Shown: positions 5,800 through 12,894 of the stretch, one piece after another
Layout of the letters: every line of letters starts with the position of its first letter
How positions within the stretch are numbered: position 1 is the stretch's first letter
Source: a virus
Length of the DNA: 21,696 bases
Strand: one strand, 5' to 3'
IMG/VR virus record: IMGVR_UViG_3300017987_002545
Location: 1 to 21,696 of that record
Notes under the pieces: model-generated
Seen by the model: the letters and a program-made list of their open reading frames with translations, nothing else
The model's database searches: none
Told to the model about the DNA's origin: nothing
Made by a program: the position numbers and the translations under genes

Positions 5800-7776
5800 C
5801 TCGGGCAGCGGGCCGGCCCAGCGTTGGGCGTCCAGGGGTGCGGTCGGGCCGGCGGCGTCGGCCGTGGCCGTCTTGATCGTCGAGTCCTCGCTGTAGACCG
5901 TGTCGCCGCGGCGGGTTTGCAGCCGGACCTTGACCGTGGTCCCGTTGGCCTGCTCGGGCAGTGCGTAGTCCAAGACGGCCAGGCCGGCGGGCAGGTCGAC
6001 CGTGACGTCCGGGGTGTCTTCCGGCGGGTCGCCGCCGTCGGTGGTGTAGCCGATCGACCAGTGGTCGGCCCGTAGGGCGCCCGACTCCCAATAAAAGCCG
6101 ACGACGCGGACGACGCCCGCGGCGTCCAGCTCCAGCCGCCAGTCGGTCGGGCCTTGCGGCGGGCCGGTCGTCTCCTCGCCGCCGGCCAGGTCCAACCGCA
6201 AGAAGGTCTCGCCGTGCTCGCCCAGCGGCAAGAATCCGGAGTCGATGACGCCGTTGAAGTAGGATACCGAGAGGTACCAGGTGCCGTCGGCGTAGACGTC
6301 GGCCGGCGTGTGGGGCAGGGTCGCGTTGGTTGCAAAGGGCGCGTCATCTTCGGCCGGCGGGGCGGAGTTGTCTCGATAAAATCTGTACTCAACCGAGTTG
6401 AAAATTCTGTAAAGCCCCCGGCCGTCGTGGTAGAACCGGCCGCGAAAGGTCGACGGGTCGGCGGTCCGCGATCGGACCCGGCGTCGGGCCTGGGCCACAC
6501 GCCGGGCCAGCGGCCGGCCGGTCACGACGGGCACCAACGGCACCTGCCAAAACGGCCGGACGATCCGCGACCGGGGCCGGCGGATGGGCTGCCGGCGGCG
6601 GGTCGACCGGAGGATCAGCGGCTGGTAGGTTTCCTCTTCCTCTTCCTCTTCGACGTAGGGCGGCCAGGTCAGCCAGGACCGCGGCCGGCGGATGGGCTGC
6701 CGGCGGCGGGCCGACCGGACGACGGCGATCGGATACTGGTATTCCTCGGTCCCCCAGGTCAGCTCGTTGTCCGCCTCGTTGACGTTGGCCAATTGGAACT
6801 TGTCCCAATTGGCCGAGCGGTCCGTGTCGCTTACGCGGACCTCGTCGATGAGGCCGTCGAAGTAGTTGCCCCAAACTTGTTGTGAGCCGACCCGGAAGTC
6901 GCCCGCCTTGTCGGCGATCCCCGCCGTGTAGGCTTTGGGGTTGTCCGCGCCGTTGGCGTCCAGGGCCCCGTCGACATAGATCCGGATGTCCGTGTCGTCG
7001 TACACTGCGCGAACGTGGTGCCAGGAGCCGTCGTCGACCGTGTTGTCCGCGCCGAGCGCCCGGGTATTGGCCGCGCCGTCGCCGGACAGGTTGCACGCGA
7101 TCGAGTCCTCGGAGTGGTCGAACCAGAGGATGTACTGGCGGTCGCCGGTGTCGCTCTTGTACTTCGAGATGATCCCGGCGTCGGCCGTCGCCGACTCGAA
7201 CTTGACCCACGCCTCCAGGGTCAGCTCCTGGTCGGCACCCGAAATATCGGTCGAGCCGCCGTCGGCGTGGGAGAGGTACTGCGAGGAGCCCGACTCCAGG
7301 TCGATGCACTTGCCGATCTTGCCGGACGCCGAATAGCTTGGCCCGCCGTTCGCGGTGAGCGTCTCGCCGTTGCCGGACGAATCGGCCAACGAGTCCTCGA
7401 AATGCCAGACCGCCTTGTAGCCGGCATCCCAGGCGTTGGCCGCGTCGGACTGGTCGCCGCCGTCGTAACCGTAGTAGAGCCAGAGCTTATTCTGATCGCC
7501 GGCCGGCGCGGCGTACAAGTCGGCGATCTTGCACCAGATCTCGGCGTTGGCGAAGCTGGCGCCCTCGCTGTACGTTTGCTCTTCGTACGCGCACTCCGTC
7601 CCGTTGTGGTCGAAGATGCGGTACCGCTTCGAGGCGATCTTGTCTTTGTCGATCGCCTGGGTGTCGGTGAGCTTCAAGAGGCACGGGAAGTCCGCCAGGT
7701 TGCCGTCGATGTTCGCTGCTTGGACGGCAATCTCGATCCGAAAGGGATAGTCGGCGGCATCCCAGCTCTTGGTCAT
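5794..7776 (-). CDS. DUF2341/LamG-domain tail fibre-like protein
   Basis: 660 aa. The ATG at 7776 overlaps the upstream stop (ATGA). Residues about 5-115 match the DUF2341 pattern (FRIEIAVQ; KLWLYYGYD; VWHFEDSLADSSGNGE). Residues about 115-330 form a LamG/concanavalin-like jelly roll (LTLEAWVKFES; DGSWHHVRAVYDDTDIRIYV; LIDEVRVSD), a fold that binds glycans or shapes adhesins. A linker at about 345-430 has two copies of RRRQPIRRPRS separated by a run of seven Glu. The C-terminal 230 residues are beta-rich with two further likely domains. The protein is probably an adhesin or fibre at the tail tip. The stop codon lies in a heptad array. Family calls come from motif recognition, without a profile search. 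Confidence 0.78.
   Translation of the reverse strand: MTKSWDAADYPFRIEIAVQAANIDGNLADFPCLLKLTDTQAIDKDKIASKRYRIFDHNGTECAYEEQTYSEGASFANAEIWCKIADLYAAPAGDQNKLWLYYGYDGGDQSDAANAWDAGYKAVWHFEDSLADSSGNGETLTANGGPSYSASGKIGKCIDLESGSSQYLSHADGGSTDISGADQELTLEAWVKFESATADAGIISKYKSDTGDRQYILWFDHSEDSIACNLSGDGAANTRALGADNTVDDGSWHHVRAVYDDTDIRIYVDGALDANGADNPKAYTAGIADKAGDFRVGSQQVWGNYFDGLIDEVRVSDTDRSANWDKFQLANVNEADNELTWGTEEYQYPIAVVRSARRRQPIRRPRSWLTWPPYVEEEEEEETYQPLILRSTRRRQPIRRPRSRIVRPFWQVPLVPVVTGRPLARRVAQARRRVRSRTADPSTFRGRFYHDGRGLYRIFNSVEYRFYRDNSAPPAEDDAPFATNATLPHTPADVYADGTWYLSVSYFNGVIDSGFLPLGEHGETFLRLDLAGGEETTGPPQGPTDWRLELDAAGVVRVVGFYWESGALRADHWSIGYTTDGGDPPEDTPDVTVDLPAGLAVLDYALPEQANGTTVKVRLQTRRGDTVYSEDSTIKTATADAAGPTAPLDAQRWAGPLPEE
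6575..6718. repeat. Two 36-bp direct copies inside the LamG tail gene
   Basis: A 36-bp segment at 6575-6610 recurs at 6683-6718 with one mismatch, exactly 108 bp apart, so the frame is kept. It encodes the Arg-rich motif RSARRRQPIRRPRS and its Thr variant, at residues of about 350-365 and 386-401. Between the copies is a run of TTC/CTC on the plus strand that encodes the poly-Glu block. Confidence 0.85.
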
Positions 7777-8117
7777 GCGGTCAGCTCGTCGAGTTTGGCC
7801 TGGACGGCGGCGGCGCCGTGGTCGGCGATTGCACGGCCCGCCGCGACCATGCACGCCGTGGCGGCCTTCAGGTCGTTCCGCTCGGCGATGTATTTCGCCA
7901 GCCGGTTGTCCAACAGGACCCAGGCCGGATCGTCGGGATTGGCGGCGGCCCGGGCCTGGACCTCGGCGATCACCTCGGCGTAGGTCGTGGCCAGGCCGGC
8001 CAGGACGTTGTCGGCCGCGGAGGTCGCCTGGTTGGCTTGATCGTACCGCTGCCGGCTCTTCACGATGTCGGCGGCGGCGTTGAGCAACGCCTGTTCAATC
8101 TGGCAAAACGTCGGCAT
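7773..8117 (-). CDS. Small helical virion-associated protein
   Basis: 114 aa, ATG at 8117 with a good GAGGAG 8 bases upstream. It is almost entirely alpha-helical by composition, Ala-rich with Gln, Asp and Glu (ATTYAEVIAEVQARAAANPD; KYIAERNDLKAATACMVAAG). It is coupled by ATGA overlap to the LamG tail protein, which suggests that it is a chaperone, trimerisation partner or assembly factor for it. No family is recognised. Confidence 0.62.
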   Translation of the reverse strand: MPTFCQIEQALLNAAADIVKSRQRYDQANQATSAADNVLAGLATTYAEVIAEVQARAAANPDDPAWVLLDNRLAKYIAERNDLKAATACMVAAGRAIADHGAAAVQAKLDELTA

Positions 8118-8137
8118 GGTCAAACTCCTCTTATTGC

Positions 8138-8175
8138 TACCCACGAACCACTACCCACTGCCCGCTCCCCACTAC
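8138..8175. repeat. Degenerate heptad array, CCCACTA family
   Basis: A decayed array of CCCACTA-like units with variants (CCCACGA, CCCGCTC) between two virion genes. The TAG stop of the upstream gene (8174-8172) is read from the repeat on the minus strand (GTAGTGGGG). The ribosome binding site of the downstream gene lies outside the array. Confidence 0.75.
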
Positions 8176-8654
8176 TCCTCCCACTCGACGTACGCTTCGA
8201 GATTGGCGGCCGTGGCCTCGCCGGGCGCGGCCTCGATGGCGAGGCATTCTTTGCGGCCCCAGGTCGGGCCCTCGCCGGGTCCCCATTCCAGGACCAGGCC
8301 GCTGCGGCCGTTGATCGAGCCGCCGCCCAGCGTGTCGGTCCCCATGGTGGTGGGCTCGACGGTGTAGTTTTTGCCCATGGCGGCCACGAGCGAAGCCTGC
8401 GAGGTGGGGTCCGACTTGCCGATCGTGTTGACGTTGACCGCGGTGCTGGTCCCGTCGGCCGTGATGTCGGTCTTCCGCAGCCGGATCGAGACTTGCAGGT
8501 CCTGTGCGGCACCGCCGCCGCCGCCGATGAACAGCTTCCGCAGCCGGCCGCGGTGGCCCAGCGTGTCGGCGTACTTCAGGCCCAGGATGGTCTTGAAGGT
8601 GTTCGCGACGGCCCCGGTCGCGATCCCCTCGACTTTGCAATGGTAAATCGACAT
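8172..8654 (-). CDS. Putative virion protein, 160 aa
   Basis: The start ATG at 8654 has AGGAG 8 bases upstream. The protein is Gly/Thr-rich with alternating hydrophobic pattern (DLQVSIRLRKTDITADGTST) and a Gly run (IGGGGGAAQ) near residue 45. It ends YVEWEE, with its TAG inside a heptad array. Located between two tail-module genes, it may be a beta-rich tail-tip or decoration protein. No family is recognised. Confidence 0.6.
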   Translation of the reverse strand: MSIYHCKVEGIATGAVANTFKTILGLKYADTLGHRGRLRKLFIGGGGGAAQDLQVSIRLRKTDITADGTSTAVNVNTIGKSDPTSQASLVAAMGKNYTVEPTTMGTDTLGGGSINGRSGLVLEWGPGEGPTWGRKECLAIEAAPGEATAANLEAYVEWEE

Positions 8655-8666
8655 GAATGGCTCCTG

Positions 8667-9335
8667 TTAGAGTCCGTTGAATGCGAAATGCAGGTGGTTC
8701 AAAATGTCCGTGTCCGAGTCGGCCGCCGCGCCGATCGTGCGGCGGAGGAAAAGCGATTGCGTCGCGCCCGGCCCGATGTCGGGTAGCTGGATGCCCGTCG
8801 CCTCGGTCGTCGGCGCGGACCAGCCCACCCACTCCTCGAAGATCTCCAGCCCGGCCGTCGCCGCGTCGAGCCAGGCCACCAGCTTCGAGAACCGGTGCAG
8901 CGAGTCGTTGGCCAGCGTGATCGTGTACGTGGCCACGTCGCCGGCCAGGGCCTCGGCGGCCGTGACGTCGTCGTGCCCGACGCCGTTATTAAACACGTCG
9001 GCGAGCAAGACGCGGCCCTCGGCCGGGCCCGTGTTCATGTACGCGCCGTGGCGGGCGACCCGGGCCCACTTGTCGGGGTCCTCGCCGTCTTGGAGCAGGA
9101 AGGTCGTGTCGACGCCGGCGACGACGTCGAGACCCCAGACGGCGGACCCGGGCGCCTTGAACGCGAGCCGCTCGCCGTCGGCCGAGCTCCGCAGCCGGGC
9201 CGCGCCCGGACCGCACCGCGCGGCCACCGCCTCGACGACCACGCCGGGGATCGTCCCGACCGGGACGAGGTGCCGGACCTCGACCGTGTCGATCTTCAAC
9301 CGCAAGCTGTCGGCGCGTCGCGCGTGGTAGACCAT
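8667..9335 (-). CDS. Putative tail/virion protein, 222 aa
   Basis: The ATG at 9335 is chosen because the longer frame to 9404 is translated repeat. No clear ribosome binding site is seen. The protein begins MVYHARRADSLRLKIDTVEV and is beta-rich, with a central segment (LLADVFNNGVGHDDVTAAEA) and a C-terminal region with conserved-looking ATGIQLPDIGPGATQSLFLR, similar in style to beta-sandwich decoration domains. It precedes the 160-aa gene by 12 bp. A tail-tip or virion-surface role is inferred from position. Confidence 0.6.
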   Translation of the reverse strand: MVYHARRADSLRLKIDTVEVRHLVPVGTIPGVVVEAVAARCGPGAARLRSSADGERLAFKAPGSAVWGLDVVAGVDTTFLLQDGEDPDKWARVARHGAYMNTGPAEGRVLLADVFNNGVGHDDVTAAEALAGDVATYTITLANDSLHRFSKLVAWLDAATAGLEIFEEWVGWSAPTTEATGIQLPDIGPGATQSLFLRRTIGAAADSDTDILNHLHFAFNGL

Positions 9336-9336
9336 G

Positions 9337-9476
9337 GGAGTGGTGAGTGGGGAGTGGAAAATCCCAAATCCCAATGACCAATGACCAAATGGGCCGTTGG
9401 TCATTGGTCATTGGTCATTGGACATTGGTCATTGGACATTGGTCATTGGACATTGGTCATTGGTCATTGGTCATTT
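9337..9476. repeat. Composite heptad array with perfect 18-bp hairpin
   Basis: On the plus strand GTGGGGA-type units and CCCAAAT units lead into CCAATGACCAATGACCAA (9371-9388). An 8-base loop ATGGGCCG follows, then the exact inverse TTGGTCATTGGTCATTGG (9397-9414) and further TTGGTCA and TTGGACA units. The TAA of the FnIII-like gene (9477-9475) directly abuts the array. The 139-bp gap before the next start is filled entirely by it. Confidence 0.93.
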
Positions 9477-10035
9477 AGGACGCGGCGGAGAACGTGACTT
9501 TGGTTGTCCCGGAATCGAACGTGATCTCGAACTCGGGGGCGTCGGGCGTGCGGACGATCGTCTCGGGTCCGATGGCGATCGGCGTGCCGTCATTCCCGGC
9601 CGTGTCGACGGGGACGACCTGCCACGTGTAGTCGGACAGGTCGTCGAGCCGGTCGGTCAGGACGGAAAATTCCCACTGGTGGGGCTCTTGGTGGACGATC
9701 GCCACGGTCGACCAGTCGCCCTCTCCCTTCTTTTGCTCGACGCGATACTGGTCGACGTCCGCGGCCAGCGATCGGACCCACCAGAGGGTGCGGCGTGCCG
9801 GCCAGCCGGCGGGCGCGCCGGCCACGGCGTCGAAGGCCGGGTCGGCCGTGTCGACGACGTCGATCCGGGCCTGATCGGCCAAGGGTAAGTAAAAGTCCCA
9901 GGTCCCGGTCTCGCACACGCCGACCCAGGTCCCGTCCACGTACCAGTGAAAATAGGGACTGCCGCCCAGGTCACTTGTGGCCGTGACCGTCGTCACGTTG
10001 CCGAATCGGGTGGTTTCAATGGCGGTGATCGTCAT
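9475..10035 (-). CDS. Ig/fibronectin type III-like tail protein
   Basis: 186 aa, start overlapping the upstream stop by ATGA. Two beta-sandwich-like segments are suggested. The first (about 1-75) has FHWYVDGTWVGVCETGTW. The second (about 80-165) has VDQYRVEQKKGEGDWSTVAI and LDDLSDYTWQVVPVDTAGND, close to the fibronectin III pattern of YxVxxxxxxG.W..V and L..YTWxVxxVDxAGN. Such domains are common on siphophage tail tips, where they help attachment to cell-surface polymers. It is probably a distal-tail-associated protein acting with the preceding 116-aa protein. Confidence 0.7.
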   Translation of the reverse strand: MTITAIETTRFGNVTTVTATSDLGGSPYFHWYVDGTWVGVCETGTWDFYLPLADQARIDVVDTADPAFDAVAGAPAGWPARRTLWWVRSLAADVDQYRVEQKKGEGDWSTVAIVHQEPHQWEFSVLTDRLDDLSDYTWQVVPVDTAGNDGTPIAIGPETIVRTPDAPEFEITFDSGTTKVTFSAAS

Positions 10036-10382
10036 GTAATCACCCCCTGGACGATGATCGTGCTTTTCTCGTTGGGATACGCCGGGACCCGTTGGGGGAT
10101 ACCGATCCGCGACACCAGGAACCGGGTGTAGGTCTTCCCCCGGTCGTTCACCACGGTGACGATCGCGCCTTGCAAGGCCTCGATCGAGGCCTCCCAGGTG
10201 TCGAGGTTCGCACTGGACAGGACGCGGATGCAGCGGAACGCGCAGGCCGAGTCGCCGGCCCCCAGTTTCTGGGCGCCGTAGCCCGAGATCCCGGGGACCT
10301 GCCAGACGTCGAGGCGCATCTTGCCCGACGGGGCGATGCCCTTGACCCAGTCGCAGGTGATTCCGCCGATCGTTCCGGACAT
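10032..10382 (-). CDS. Small tail protein following the tape measure
   Basis: 116 aa, ATG at 10382, without a clear ribosome binding site because a heptad array lies directly upstream. The sequence has mixed alpha/beta character (LDTWEASIEALQGAIVTVVN; GKTYTRFLVSRIGIPQRVPA) and ends in TIIVQGVIT, like a compact beta-barrel of the distal tail type. It is the first gene after the tape measure, where distal tail or minor tail proteins such as lambda gpM sit. It is coupled to the FnIII-like gene. The role is inferred from synteny. Confidence 0.6.
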   Translation of the reverse strand: MSGTIGGITCDWVKGIAPSGKMRLDVWQVPGISGYGAQKLGAGDSACAFRCIRVLSSANLDTWEASIEALQGAIVTVVNDRGKTYTRFLVSRIGIPQRVPAYPNEKSTIIVQGVIT

Positions 10383-10383
10383 C

Positions 10384-10440
10384 AGTGGTTAGTGGTTAGT
10401 GGGTAGTGGTTAGTGGGTAGTGGGTAGTGGGTAGTGGTCA
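10384..10440. repeat. Heptad array, GTGGTTA/GTGGGTA units
   Basis: Eight tandem 7-bp units (GTGGTTA, GTGGGTA) fill the whole 55-bp gap between tape measure and next gene. On the coding strand the units read CCACTAC, the reverse of the orientation seen in the other arrays of this family. The TGA of the tape-measure gene (10440-10438) is formed at the array edge. Confidence 0.92.
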
Positions 10441-11898
10441 GCGGTCGACGTTGGGCGGCACGAGGGTCGGGCCGCGGCCGGCGTCCCGGAGCGTCTCGGC
10501 GGCGGCGTTGAGATTCTTGGCTGCCTCAATCAAGCCACCGTCGCCGCCGGCGGGCCCCCCGCCGCCGACGAACCGGTGGCCCGTGCCGGCCAGCTCGGCC
10601 ACTTCGCGCCGGGTCCGCGGGTCGGCGATGTCGTCGTGGGCCTGGCGCAACCACCATTCATCGCCGCCGAAGTATCGTTGGAGGCCGGCGTATCGGCGGG
10701 TGAGGCCGATCCCGAACTCGCCGCGGCCTTCGCGCCGCGCCTGGGTGGCAAACTCGTCCAGGACGGTGTCTGCCAGGTTCCCCATCTGCCCGAGGGTTTC
10801 TTTGGACAGTTCTTCCTGGGCCTTGGCGATCCGGGCCCGCTGGGAGGCATAGATGGTCGGATCGCTTTCCGAGAGCTTCAGTTGTGCGGCAACGCGGTCC
10901 TCCTGTTGTGCCGCTTGCACTTCGGCGAAGGCCTTCCCGTACCGCGGCATATTTGTTCGCAGGATGTCGAACGCCTCGCGACCTTGGGCGCGGCCAAACC
11001 ACTCTTTCGCGTCCTCCTCGGACATGCCACCGGTAATCCGTTCGACCTGTCCGAGCGTCGTCGCAAGGTCTTGCCCCTTGAAGATGCCCTTTTGCCGCAG
11101 TGTGCGCATGAGTTGGGCCAGATAGGTCCCGCCCATTTCGGCGCCGCCTTTTCCGGTGGCGACGACGGCAGTCGCCGCGAGCACCTCTTCGTCGGTTATG
11201 CCCATGGCCGCGGCGGAGCTACCGCTCCGGGCCGCCGCTTCCAACAGGGCGTCGGCGGTGGCCGGCGAGTAAAGCGACGCGCCGAACGCCTTGGACGCCA
11301 GCGCCCGCATGGTGCCCGTTTCGCCCTTGCCCATCGTGGTCTGGAGCGTCGCGGCGGCCTTGGCCATCACCGCGGGATCGGTGACGAGCCGTTTCGACGA
11401 CAACTGGGTGAAGAGGTCCTCGAACTCACTGGCCCCGGCCGACTCCAACTGGAAGACGAGCTTGGCGGCCGATTCCAAGGAGTCGCCGCCGCCCGCGCCG
11501 TAGACCTTTCGGGCGCGGGCGGTCAACGCCTGGAACGCCTCGGGCGTTTTCGCCAGTTGCGCGAGCTCGGACATGCCGCCCTCGGCCTGGCCCCATTGCT
11601 GGGTGGCCTCTTGACGGGCCTCGCGCATGTCGTTGAACAGCCCGATGACTTGCGTAATCGCGGCTCCGATCCCCAGGAAACTCGCGGCATAGCTGCGGAT
11701 CTGCGCGACCGCCCCCGCCCCAAACGCCGTCCGCCCGGCCGTGCCGGCGGATCGCATCTTCGCGCCGGCTGCCCCGGCCTGCATCCCCGTGTTCTTCAGC
11801 CCGTTTTGCAACGTCGTCTGCTGGACGATCAGCTTCTGCATCCCGGCCCACGCCCGGGCCTCGTTCGCGGTCATCTCGATTTGGATGCGTGGGGCCAT
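10438..11898 (-). CDS. Tail tape measure-like protein
   Basis: 486 aa, ATG at 11898. The N-terminal part is Ala/Gly/Met-rich and helical, with a hydrophobic stretch (ASFLGIGAAITQVIGLF, residues about 72-90) then long Glu/Gln/Ala/Lys helices (EEVLAATAVVATGKGGAEMG; LSKETLGQMGNLADTVLDEF). This is the composition of tape measure proteins, which set tail length inside the tube and enter the host membrane at injection. A Gly-rich patch (GHRFVGGGGPAGGDGG) sits near the C-terminus. Its place directly after the frameshifted chaperone gene supports the call. At about 0.15 nm per residue it predicts a tail of roughly 70 nm, short for the family. Confidence 0.78.
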   Translation of the reverse strand: MAPRIQIEMTANEARAWAGMQKLIVQQTTLQNGLKNTGMQAGAAGAKMRSAGTAGRTAFGAGAVAQIRSYAASFLGIGAAITQVIGLFNDMREARQEATQQWGQAEGGMSELAQLAKTPEAFQALTARARKVYGAGGGDSLESAAKLVFQLESAGASEFEDLFTQLSSKRLVTDPAVMAKAAATLQTTMGKGETGTMRALASKAFGASLYSPATADALLEAAARSGSSAAAMGITDEEVLAATAVVATGKGGAEMGGTYLAQLMRTLRQKGIFKGQDLATTLGQVERITGGMSEEDAKEWFGRAQGREAFDILRTNMPRYGKAFAEVQAAQQEDRVAAQLKLSESDPTIYASQRARIAKAQEELSKETLGQMGNLADTVLDEFATQARREGRGEFGIGLTRRYAGLQRYFGGDEWWLRQAHDDIADPRTRREVAELAGTGHRFVGGGGPAGGDGGLIEAAKNLNAAAETLRDAGRGPTLVPPNVDR

Positions 11899-11912
11899 GA
11901 TCGTTTATCCGT

Positions 11913-12817
11913 TCATCCGATGCGAAACTGTTGCACCACGACCGGCGGGTCGTCCCCCTTGCCTGCGCTCAGGGCCCAGAGGTCGGCGAGCGTGGGTCGG
12001 TAGCCGGGGTCGAGGCCTCGGGCCCAGCGTCGGTAGCCGAGCCATCGGGCATCGAGCGGGCCTTTTTTTTTATCCAGCCCACAACCGTCGGCCAGTCGAT
12101 CAGGGCCTTGAGGATCTCGGCCGTCGCCCGGTCGTCAAACAGGCCCAGCAACGCGACCTCCGCCTTGCCGACGCGATAGTTCGTCGCGAGGGCGTACAGG
12201 GCCGCATCGTTGAGGCCGGCGAAGTCGAACTCGATCGTCACCGTCTTGCCCGGGTCGACGTCGTCGCCGACCTGGTCGTCAGGGCCCGGGGAGGCCGCCG
12301 CGAACGTATCCCACCAGGCGGTGGCAATGTCCCAGAGCCGGCGATATTTGGGCACGACGCCGCCCTGGGTCCACTCGCCGGCGGCGTCCATGCCCACGGT
12401 CTGCGGGAGGTTGTGGTGCCAGGTCAGCGCGTCGCCCTCGGCATTCAGGGCCCGGGCGATCGGCACGAGCCAGTCGTTTCCATCGGCCAGCGTCACGAAG
12501 TGGCCTGGCAACACATTCTCGCGGATCAGGTCGGGCGGCCCGACCGGCTGATCGTTGTGCCGGCCGACCCAGGCCGTTTTGCCGCCGGGCAGCCCGGGGA
12601 TTTTGAGCCACGTCTGCCGGTCCGGCCAGAAACCCAGCAGGTGTTCTTTGAGCCGGTCGGGGTCGGCGACGACCACGCCGTGATCGCCGTCGGGTCCGCG
12701 CTGGACCTCGCGGGGGACCAGCCGGGAACCGAACGCATAGCCCAGGCCCAGGCCGGCCAGGTCCGGGACCTTGATCGCGCGGGTGGCATCCGGGATGTAG
12801 TAGAGTAGTCCGGGCAT
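11913..12817 (-). CDS. Tail-assembly chaperone, -1 frameshift product (gpGT-like)
   Basis: The frame-0 protein starts at the ATG at 12817 (GGGAG 9 bases upstream, from the array edge) and stops at 11969, 282 aa. At codons 249-252 the coding strand has nine A then GG (12071-12061), reading ATA AAA AAA AAG, which contains an A AAA AAG slippery heptamer. A -1 slip continues for 49 residues (GPLDARWLGYRRWARGLDPG, then YRPTLADLWALSAGKGDDPP, ending VVVQQFRIG) to TGA at 11915-11913. That is 15 bp before the tape-measure start. The fusion is 301 aa. The frame-0 tail is Pro/Ser/Thr low complexity, while the -1 tail looks like folded protein. Location between tube and tape measure matches lambda G/GT. 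Ribosomal or transcriptional slippage or an assembly error in the homopolymer could each explain it. Confidence 0.75.
11969..12817 (-). CDS. Tail-assembly chaperone, frame-0 product (gpG-like)
   Basis: 282 aa form that terminates without frameshifting. Residues 1-252 are shared with the longer form. They include MPGLLYYIPDATRAIKVPD at the start, Trp-rich central segments (KYRRLWDIATAWWDTFAAAS) and a helical domain (ALLGLFDDRATAEILKALID) before the slippery A-run. The last 30 residues after the A-run are Pro/Ser/Ala/Asp-rich. Lambda gpG binds tape measure and is absent from virions; the same is inferred here from location. The protein is longer than typical gpG (about 140 aa), so an additional N-terminal domain is likely. 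Confidence 0.65.
   Translation of the reverse strand: MPGLLYYIPDATRAIKVPDLAGLGLGYAFGSRLVPREVQRGPDGDHGVVVADPDRLKEHLLGFWPDRQTWLKIPGLPGGKTAWVGRHNDQPVGPPDLIRENVLPGHFVTLADGNDWLVPIARALNAEGDALTWHHNLPQTVGMDAAGEWTQGGVVPKYRRLWDIATAWWDTFAAASPGPDDQVGDDVDPGKTVTIEFDFAGLNDAALYALATNYRVGKAEVALLGLFDDRATAEILKALIDWPTVVGWIKKKARSMPDGSATDAGPEASTPATDPRSPTSGP
12061..12071 (-). other. Programmed frameshift slippery site (A9-GG)
   Basis: On the coding strand nine consecutive A and then GG. It holds a canonical A AAA AAG heptamer in the correct phase for -1 slippage. The A9 run is also long enough for polymerase slippage. GC-rich sequence downstream (GGCCCGCTCGATGCCCGATG) could form a stimulatory structure. It is the longest A-run noticed in an otherwise very GC-rich coding cluster. 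Confidence 0.75.
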
Positions 12818-12826
12818 TATCGAAAC

Positions 12827-12894
12827 TCCCAAATCTCAATGACCAATGACCAATGACCAATGCGTCCCTTGGTCATTGGTGCTTGGTCATTCCC
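12827..12894. repeat. Composite heptad array with inverted arms
   Basis: Plus-strand order is CCCAAAT, CTCAATGA, then repeated CCAATGA, a short spacer (TGCGTCCC) and TTGGTCATTGGTGCTTGGTC. The arms can pair over about 13 bp. It fills the gap between the tail-tube gene stop (TAG at 12897-12895) and the chaperone start at 12817. The start-proximal CTCCCAAA edge supplies the GGGAG used as ribosome binding site. Confidence 0.88.

Noticed and set aside
10576-12003. A 475-codon plus-strand frame opposite the tape measure gene
   Set aside because: Same reason: antisense shadow of a well-supported gene, with low-complexity Gly/Arg/Leu-rich translation.
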